This document shows positions 56,140 through 64,000 of a stretch of DNA of 64,000 nucleotides, one piece after another. Every line of letters begins with the position of its first letter. Position 1 is the first letter of the stretch. The position numbers were made by a program, and so were the translations under genes. The DNA is from Neofusicoccum parvum (taxonomy: Eukaryota > Ascomycota > Dothideomycetes > Botryosphaeriales > Botryosphaeriaceae), in the NCBI GenBank assembly GCA_020912385.1, contig CP087208.1:3348001-3412000 (forward strand), written 5' to 3'. Under the pieces are notes generated by a model, which was not told the origin of the DNA, ran no database searches, and was given only the letters and a program-made list of their open reading frames with translations.

Positions 56140-56499
56140 GTTGGTCGCGAGCGGGCGCGGGGCTCCGCACCTGTAGCACAGAAGCTCATGGTTCCGCGCA
56201 GAAGCCTATAGTTCCGGGCACAGAAGCCTATGGTTCCGGGCAGAAGCTTAGGGCTTCGGGCACAGAAGCTCGCCGCCCCGCCACCGCCGCCGCACTCGCG
56301 CTCGTACTCTACATCACCACCGCCCACCTCTACCATCGCGCGGCTGGCCGCCCTACGCACCGTACATGGGCTGCAAAGCTCGACGCGCTCGCAAAGAATA
56401 TCCTGCGACCACGTTCTCTATCACGCAGCCAACCTGTGCCATCGCTCCAATATAGACATGCAGACAGACAAAAGCCAGAATGAGCAGGGGAGCTAGGTG

Positions 56500-57740
56500 A
56501 CGATGCCATAACGCGGTGACGCAACCTCGAGCCATTGCAGCAGAAGCCTTGGGCTCACCCAACGGTCCGCCCCCGGCTTCGCCATCTCCATCCTCGCCGT
56601 CGCCGCCTCTCATCCACTCGAGTCCGCGCAAACTTCACCGACTTGCAGCGGAGAAAGCGAGCGCCAGCGGCGGATTTAATGCACCACAACTACACAGCAA
56701 TGATGGCGAGGAGCGTAATGTTGAGCTCAGGAGGCATGATAATGCGCCTATTTTCAGCAGCCCTGCAGCCCTACCCACTCAAACGCAAAGCAGGCGGGGT
56801 GCTTCTGCGCACCACGCAAGACCACAGGGCACATGGCGCCAGCTCGGCGCCAGCGTTAGGAGGTATTATCACTAAGAGCACTCCCGCAGCGACAGCTACG
56901 GCAGCAGCCGCCAGCCGGCAGCCAGCCGGACGCGTCTTCTACGCCTCTGGTCGACGACCACATCTCCGGTCCGCGGAAGCACCAGCTTCAGGCGAGCGTT
57001 GTGCCAGCGCACGCACACGCGCAAGTGGCGCGTAGAAACCTGACACGCCAACACGTGATAACGCGGATGGAGTCGAGGGCGGCGGAAACGCTGCTCATTC
57101 CCGTGCCGACCGTTTCCCAGGCGCAATGGCCACTACCACCAACAACAACACCGGCAACACCATTACCTTCCGCCCGCACCCCCCGCCTCGCCCGCTGCCA
57201 TGCAGTGCCATGCAGCACCCGCTAGGCCAGCCTGCTATCGCGATATCATCCGCCCCACTACCGCATCCGTCCAGCCTCCTGCACCCGATTAGCCTCTCTC
57301 GCAGCACTAGCCACCAGCGCGACCGCCGTCCATGTCCAACTATCTCAAGCCCACTGCCAACTCGTCGGCACGTACGGCCCTTCGCGGTCGTCCCGCACCT
57401 CGTCCTCGTATCAGCCATACCCCGCTGAGCCTCGCCGCCGCATACCTCCTACCGATCCGCGTCAGATCAGCCGCCTGTGGCAGGACGTCATGGACACGGG
57501 GCCGCACTACATGCAGCTGACCGGCAATGCTCGGAGGAAAGAAAAGAGCAGATAGAGAAAGGACTCGGTGCTAGCGAGGACACAGCGATCGTGGTCGAGG
57601 AGCAGTTCCGCCGCCGCCCTCTCCACCACATCCTCGAAGCCCTTCAAGCGGACAGGCGACAGCATCAAGGCTGCGCTGCAGCCGCATGGCATTGCCATTG
57701 AAGACGGCCCGGACATGTTCTGTAAAGGCTGAAGACGGCA
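56500..57740 (+). pseudogene. Low-complexity coding-like relic
   Basis: The GC-rich stretch has long open frames on both strands, rich in Ser, Pro, Arg and Ala. The most gene-like reading is on plus near the end, with QISRLWQDVMDTGPHYMQL and ALQPHGIAIEDGPDMFCKG followed by TGA at about 57727. A TAG and frame changes break the upstream part. I recognise no family; it could be a decayed host gene or a retrotransposon gag-like region. Confidence 0.3.
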
Positions 57741-60149
57741 CTTAGGAACTTATCGACGCGGGCCGCTAGTGCCGAAAGTAAGTACCAGCAACTGCAAATA
57801 TAACATTACGCACTAAACTACTATTAATGGTCCCTCCATCATGCTTGTCTGGCCATTGGCGTGAGACGTGATTCTACTGGATGACTTTTTTGAGACCAGG
57901 TCAACGAGAATTCATTGCCCTTTGCTCTCGAAGACCGCGGAGGGCGGCGCATGTCGCTTGGGTACGCCCGTCACCGCTCCACAACTACAACAACACCATG
58001 GGCGTCGCCGAGGTGCCACGTTTTTCTCTCCGGCCTCTCCTAACACCTTCTTTTCCTTTTACTTCTCTACTGTCTATTCCGCCGTCCTGCTTTTTAGCTT
58101 TAACTCCTCCACTAACCCTTCCCCTCTCCCGTCCGCAATCGCATGGCCGCCCGCCTCGGCCGCTTTCTCGACCTCCCGCTCGCCCTTCCCCGAACCCAAT
58201 CGCCGTCGGAACCGGGCCGACAACCGTTACGCCGCACGTCGGCGAAGCCCGCTTGAACGTCATCGACGACGAAGACGATATCCCGACCGTGTTCAACACT
58301 GACCTCAACGAGCCCCGAGCCGGCCGCGGTGCTCCAGGTGTTGTTCCAACGGTTCGATAGGCGCGGCTGCTTTTCGAGTATGAACAGCGCCTCCTCATTG
58401 CTTCCCTTCACCGCGTCCATCGGCCAATGCTTCGCGCCGGGAGACGTCAGCGGAACGCTTTTGGCGGGAACGGGTGTGTGTATCTCTCGCGACGGTTTGA
58501 ACCTTCGCGTCGGGGTGTTTTTAGCGTTCTAGACGTCCCCTCACGCTGGCTGGCTGCTAGCGACGGTATCGTGGTTTGCCCGCCATTTTTCAGGCCCTCG
58601 ACCGCGTACTCCTGCGCCGCAGGAGAAAGTTGCATTAGGTAATCAGACGCTTATACCGTCTGGTTTAGTATTACAGAGCGAGCCTATTCCTACATTCATT
58701 TATTTATTCTCTCACCTTAGTGTGTAAGCCTATATGCCCGCGATCCGTACTGTACAGCCTTGTCAGACAGTATTAATCTACAAGACCGGCGGGTGTTCTT
58801 TTTACTCGTACCCTCTACCTAATCCCTGCATAAAAGCAAAGGCGCTGCGTCTTTCCTACCCACAAGCTAAAGCTAATGTATCTATCGGTTTGCGGGCTTC
58901 CGCTTGCTTATATTAATGGCAGCCGATCTTCTATTGATGCCATCCACTGAGCAAACCAGAGAAGATCCTTAATTAAGCTTTCGGTTTCCGGTAACAGTTG
59001 ACCACGCAGCATGGCTACAATTAATCACGCACTCCACCTGGTATCCCAGACTCGACCAGTTCTGGCTCAGTCGACGGCCCACTCACCAACGCCAGCATAG
59101 CCGGTACCACTACCGTCCGCCCGGGAGCGTCTTAGGTGCTATGACAACTCGCACCTCCTTCCCTCTCGATGATAGACATCCCAACGGCTCCGCCCGCCCG
59201 TACATCCGAATCACCGGCCAATGTCATTCCCACATAAACAGCCACCCCTTCGCCGTCTTTATGCCAGGAGAGGTGAAGGACGAATCCCGCTTCCTCTAGA
59301 TGCAGCCAGCATCCTTACTGCGAAGAAACACCCCGCCGCTTCGGTTTCTATTGTTTCCCCCCTCGTAGCACTACTTGGACACGTCTGCAGGTTGGCGGCG
59401 GCACACTAGGCTATCTCTCCAACCGCGCTAGCAGCTCTACGTGTCACACTACGGCGGCAGGAACACCACCGATAACCTGGAGGTTAGACCGGCGTCTCAA
59501 GGTTGCTATTTTTATTAGCGTCGATGTGTTCCTACCGCTCGGCTTTGCGCCGACTTTTGGCCCTCCACTCTATCACGTATTGTAGCATGGTAGATGATCT
59601 TACAATAAAGAATATGTCTTAACATGGTGTTGAGAGGGGGGTAGGGGAGGTGCCCCTTATATTCGCCTCTCGCTTATCTAGCGTACATGCATCTGATTCG
59701 CTACAATAACACCGGCAGACCAATCAAGGTCCCTCCAGATGGACACTCTCGGTCTCAGGTTGCACCACTGTATCGGTCGCCGCCGGTGCACTCTTTGGAG
59801 AAACGCAAGATGCTCGCCCGTGGCATGTACAATCGGGGAGACCCACGGCTCGTCATCGAACAAGTGTAGGATAGACTCGGGAAAGCGCGGTTGCGGTAAG
59901 CCGATTGGGAGGCGGTAGAAGGATACGAACGGAGTTCTCATGCACGTAAGTTTGGTGTGAAGAGCTAGATTCTGGGAGAAACTTTGTGGTATTCTATTGG
60001 TATATTGGGGGCGCTGTGTTCCGTCCACAGACAGATTTGAATGCACTGGTCCTGGCGGTCTCCTGGATGTATGCGCTCTCAAATCTAGGAAGCAGAGTCC
60101 GGCGAGTGACTGCACTCCTGCTAGTCGCTAGGACCCACCGGGCGCTTAG
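57741..60149. other. Unresolved region, probably repeat-derived
   Basis: Open frames at 57868-58398 occur on both strands and are compositional. A coding-like piece at 58370-58560 (EYEQRLLIASLHRVHRP) precedes the 17-bp palindrome that marks LINE A 5' ends. A frame at 59165-59290 (RPYIRITGQCHSHINSHPFA) and one at 59687-59869 (SLEKRKMLARGMYNRGDPRL) look like scraps of genes. None is identified. Confidence 0.35.
58609..58625. repeat. Third copy of the 17-bp palindrome
   Basis: CTCCTGCgccGCAGGAG again, identical to 31093-31109 and 44134-44150, but the sequence after it (AAAGTTGCATTAGG) differs from the LINE start. Confidence 0.75.
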
Positions 60150-61155
60150 TAGCTGACGCCATCAATCAATCCAGGCTCTCAGCCTTGCAAGCATTAGCAA
60201 ACCCATATAAACGGCGATCAGGTCAAAGCATAGTACGGTCCATCACAGAAACCGCTCAGAAAATTAAGGATAACCACCAGATCAGCTTCTCCCTCCAATG
60301 GATCCCAAGCCATAGTGGAATCAAAGGAAATGAAGAAGCAGACAAGCTTGCCAAGACAGCAACCACACGCCTAAGAGAACACAGCTTTGAACCACTCGCA
60401 TCACTCCAGATCCAGGAATCTAAGGAGGCAATACACGCATCATGGACAGCAGAATGGAAAAACTCAGATAAAGGCCAACACCTCCGGAACATTGACACAG
60501 CACCACCAGGCCCCCACACACACCATCTGTACGACAAGCTCCCACGGAGCCTGGCTAGTCTCCTTGCCCAGCTTCGGACAGGCCACTGCTGGCTTAACCA
60601 ACACCGTAAGCGGATGGGCCGCATCAACAATGAGCAGTGTGAATGTGGAGAAGTTGAATCAGTGTCACATATCCTTCTTGACTGTTACTTGCTTCAGCAA
60701 GGCCGTCAGAAGATGCTTCAAGAAAGTGGCTTACAAAAGAACAGCCTATCAGCCTTACTAGGTGGAAAGCCACCAAGTAACACAGCAGCCACGCAGAGTA
60801 AAGAAAATAAGTGGAGGATAACAACGTCACAGCTACAGGCTGTTCTCAGCTTTGCGCAAGACACACAGCGGTTTATAAACAGAGATGAACCCATAGCGTA
60901 GAACACTCTTTACACCACACACCTAACACCTCACTCTCCGCCTCCCTTTACCTTCTCCTTCTCTCAAATTGACACACAACATGTATACTAGCATTGAAAT
61001 TCTTTGAATAGTCGTAGCCTGCATATCGCTCAGGGCGATGGGTCAGGGTAAATGAATTCAACTCAACTCAACTCAATCAATCATATATCTTAGGATACCT
61101 TCGAGCCTTTTGGTTAGGATACCTTCGAGCCTTTTGGTTAGGATTTGCACCTTTT
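60150..61155 (+). mobile_element. LINE type E, 5'-truncated, with intact C-terminal frame
   Basis: A frame ending at 60901 encodes the last part of RNase H (SLQWIPSHSGIKGNEEADKL) and the post-RNase H region with the cluster CECGEVESVSHILLDC. It is free of stops for over 230 codons. The 3' UTR (60902-61080), with a (CTCAA)n-like stretch at 61058-61078, matches 1345-1680 inverted. Homology between the two copies resumes in CCTTTTGGTTAGGGT (about 61142-61155), so the true end may be there. The element is truncated at about 60150 inside RNase H. Confidence 0.85.
61091..61155. repeat. 24-bp tandem repeat at the LINE E 3' end
   Basis: TAGGATACCTTCGAGCCTTT plus TGGT occurs twice (61091-61114, 61115-61138), followed by a shortened unit ending TTTTGGTTAGGG. 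The last bases contain the vertebrate/fungal telomere word TTAGGG. Confidence 0.8.
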
Positions 61156-61453
61156 GGTTAGGGTTGGCGTTGGTGAGGTACGACAGCACCCGCTATATAA
61201 TCACTGATCAAAGCTGAGTTGAGAAGTATTTTAAGACGGCTGTTATGTCTCCATAGAGGAAGGATAACTGAGTCCGAATGCATCCATTACGTGACCCTAA
61301 TGCTATATTGCTAGAAGTACAGAGACACATTATTACTTACCCTCTTCAACTATTTCTGCCAAGAAGTTATTCGAAATCGGCCTTTGAGTGTACATGCAAC
61401 AACTGAAGAGTGAAATTTTCTCTTGCACAAAATCTCCCTGCTGGTGCATTTAT

Positions 61454-63241
61454 TTACAGAGCAGATTGCTCTCTCCGCTTGAACATGACCTTTGCGAAGG
61501 GGTTGGCAGACATCATTTCAGACGACGTGATATGATCGGGCCGCCCAGCAGCCTCGTCGGCCAGTTTCCAATCGTACATCAGCAGGAGATGGCAAATGAG
61601 CACTTTTGACTCGTTTGCAGCGAAGAAGCGCCCTGGACACGCGTGGGTACCCAGACCGAACGCCAGGTGTTCCTGGCTCGTAGTGACGAACTGATGACTG
61701 TTTTCCTGACCGGGCTGTTGGCGTTTCTTCAGGAAACGATACGGGTCAAACTTCTCCGGCTCGGGATAGATAGCAGGATTCATCAACTCGTCGAACGTAC
61801 AGCTGAGGGTGGCGCCTTTGGGGATCACGCTACCATCGGATAGCTGGATTTCCTCGAAAGCTACTCGGTTCATGGCAACTGTAGATATAGTTAGAAATTC
61901 GTATCTTTGAAAAGATATGCTGGCAGGAAGTACCGGAACCTCCAGGCGAAAGCCGCTGGACTTCGTTCAAGAAACTGTCGAGAAACTTCATGTTGAATAG
62001 AGAAGTTTTTTTCCAGCCCTCTGCGCGGAGCACTCCTTCAATTTCATCACGAAGCGGCTCGATATATTCCGGGTGAGCGCAAATATCGTACATGACATTT
62101 GTGACCAGCTCGGTTGTGGTGTGGACTGCGAAAAGGGAGAAGAACAGCTGTGTCATGACAGGATCGTAAGAACGGCCTTTGGCGACCTGGTCCATCCAGT
62201 CGATCGTGCCACGGGCTTTTCCGCTGTCATTGCTGTTTTCTCTTCTCCTCTGATCAATGAGGGGCTCGATGAGGCGACGCGCGTGAGCAATCTCCTGGCG
62301 GAGCTTACGCGATTCGGGCAGGAAGACGTTCGCAATCGGCCTAAACCATGGATGCCAGGTGCGAAGGCGCTGCATGGCTGAGAATGCATATGTGACAAAG
62401 TTGATGAAGACATCGAGCCACTCGTCGTTGCGACAAAGTTCGGGGCCAAGGAAGACTCTGGTCGATAGCCGTGCGAGGGTGTACGTGATGAACGGCTTTA
62501 GCGTGATTTCGGTCCATTCTGACACCTCGCATCAGCTCTAAACCATTAAATCTAAGGCATCAACCATACCTTTCGATTCACCGAGTCCGTTATGAAGACA
62601 TGATCTGCTCTCATCACATACAATGTCGGTGATGGAGCCTAAGACGTTAGCGACGTCAGCTAATTTTCCTGTGGGCGAACACACCAAGTGCCTGCGTGAG
62701 CTTTCCCCGGACTACCTCCACGAAGACGCCATCCGCATGTACTCGGCGAAAGCCTTCAAATCCACTAAGGTGGCTGTCAAACTCCTGCGTTCGTGTCAGT
62801 CTTCGGAAGAATGAAAGAATAGTGAAATATTGAAGCTCACCCTTGCTAACCATTCTCCAAAGCTAAGTCGAGAATCATTCTTGATTTCACTCGCGAACCG
62901 TCCGGGGAGCATGACTTTTGCCCCAACAGGGGTGATAACCTGAAATGGCCCCGAAAACTGAGACTGTTGTCAGCGCATAGTAGCCGAGAGACCTCCGCCG
63001 AAGGTGCACTTGCCTGCTTTAAGCCGCGCCAGAGTAAGTCCCTTCCATTAGCGATGAACCGCAGCTGAGCTCGATGGAAATTGCAGTCCTCGAAGTCCAG
63101 GATAGGCAATCCTTTGAGAGGCTTCTCTTGCGCGAACCAGAAGGCGCCGACCAAGAGCACCAATGCGGTGAGGATCATAGGCAGTACCATCGTGCTTTGT
63201 AGCAGCCCAGCTTCAGAACTTTCAAAGTATGCAAGACTCAT
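61454..63241 (-). CDS. Cytochrome P450, six exons, apparently intact (505 aa)
   Basis: Exons are 63241-63014, 62957-62841, 62784-62685, 62638-62570, 62518-61940 and 61878-61454, total 1518 nt. Intron 1 is of the rare GC-AG type (AG|GCAAGT, branch GCTGAC); the other four are GT-AG of 46-61 nt. An N-terminal anchor (MVLPMILTALVLLVGAFWFA) is followed by FQVITPVGAKVMLPGRFASE, HPWFRPIANVFLPESRKLRQ, an I-helix with FAVHTTTELVTN, ExxR in NEVQRL, and the heme loop FGLGTHACPGRF. The layout resembles fungal P450s of terpenoid and other secondary-metabolite pathways (CYP68-like). The enzyme should be ER-bound and use a P450 reductase. It lies beside a LINE, at the edge of the window, and may belong to a cluster beyond it. 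The start at 63241 is the first ATG; Met18 is an alternative. Confidence 0.9.
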
Positions 63242-64000
63242 CGTGATGAAGGCCAGTGTGGTCGACAGTAGAGGGATATGGAGTCCATCACATTAGGTCC
63301 TTCCTGTGTTTAAGTAACCTCCATCGGATTGCCAACACCCCCTTCCGGCTTGGCACCGGAAGCGGACGATCCACTTCGCCGTGAAACAAACCAGGCCAGT
63401 GCTACCGCTCGATTTAGGCTTTGTGAGCCAATCTTTCGACTGGGCGACTAGTTCGGTGTTTCGGAGTTTTTACTACCCGTGCTACTGGTTGGCTGGAGCA
63501 CCCGACAAGATAGCAAGTGCACCCTTCAAAAAGATATGCCCAGATTGTAGCTCACCCACTGTTGATTACTATTCATTCAGACTTGTTGGAATAATCAGTG
63601 CAGCTGATTCTTAGCGGATTTGAAGCAGGCGGGGCATATAAAGCTGAATTTTCAAGATGCGGGTTACGGCGAAGAGATTACAGGAGGGCACGGACCCCAC
63701 ACGCGCTACGTCTAGTAAGGTAAATTTCCTTTTCTAGAAGAAGTGCGAAGACGGATCACGCGTAGCCGAAATGTAATAACGAGATAAGCTTTAAAGCAGC
63801 GTCGGCCCACTAATAGAGAAGATGAGTGCAGACTGCTCAATCTAAGACGACTAGTGGCCCTCTTTTTCTCTCATCGCCGATTGCGCGGCATAATGAACTC
63901 AACGTTTCGGCCGGGGGTTCATGAACTCAATCAAGGGGAATCAATCCGCGAAAGGGATCTTACTAACCAAGGCTCGGCCCGTGACCAAACCACTACTAAA
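63242..64000. other. Upstream flank of the P450 gene
   Basis: It contains the promoter of the six-exon P450 gene. No ORF, repeat or RNA gene is recognised up to the window edge. Confidence 0.5.

Noticed and set aside
55800..56360. A 186-codon minus-strand ORF rich in Gly, Ser and Arg
   Set aside because: It is in a different frame from the more protein-like relic at 55732-56139 and consists of low-complexity runs.

Overview
The window looks like part of the chromosome of a filamentous ascomycete (Pezizomycotina). Genes have 44-61 nt introns with GT..AG borders and CTGAC/CTAAC-type branch sites. The protein families are typically fungal: NLR-like ankyrin proteins, three P450s, DUF7029/DUF7223-like, DUF6604-like and DUF7924-like proteins. 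Repeats carry C-to-T/G-to-A transitions of the kind left by repeat-induced point mutation (RIP). I cannot name the species.

Layout. 0-6 kb: two NLR/ankyrin genes on + (one cut by the window edge, one lacking its N-terminus), separated by a RIP-damaged LINE that holds a solo-LTR-like insertion. 6-26 kb: a gene-rich block with few repeats. It holds a small secreted protein, a 3-hydroxyacyl-CoA-dehydrogenase/SMP-30 fusion, a broken membrane-protein gene, a cytochrome b5/b5-reductase fusion divergent from an anchorless P450, a GPI-type surface protein with one frame break, and a DUF6604-like protein. 26-61 kb: a transposon-rich block with Tad/I-type LINEs (at least four types, one nested in another), three families of solo LTRs, and relics of host genes: a JmjC-like gene, a P450, a Crinkler-type NTPase-nuclease gene, a DUF7924 gene and several unidentified fragments. 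61-64 kb: an apparently intact six-exon P450.

How it fits together. Between 8 and 18 kb, a fused dehydrogenase/lactonase-like enzyme, a membrane b5-b5 reductase and a P450 lie close together. The b5 reductase and P450 are divergent and share a 690 bp intergenic region. They could form an oxidative module in which the reductase feeds electrons to the P450; this is inference. The right half reads as a graveyard: effector/defence-like and chromatin-type genes lie between LINEs and stopped by in-frame TAG or TAA codons, while the reading frame elsewhere is largely kept. The pattern suggests RIP leaking from repeats into neighbouring single-copy genes. I recognised no tRNA, rRNA, ncRNA or CRISPR array.
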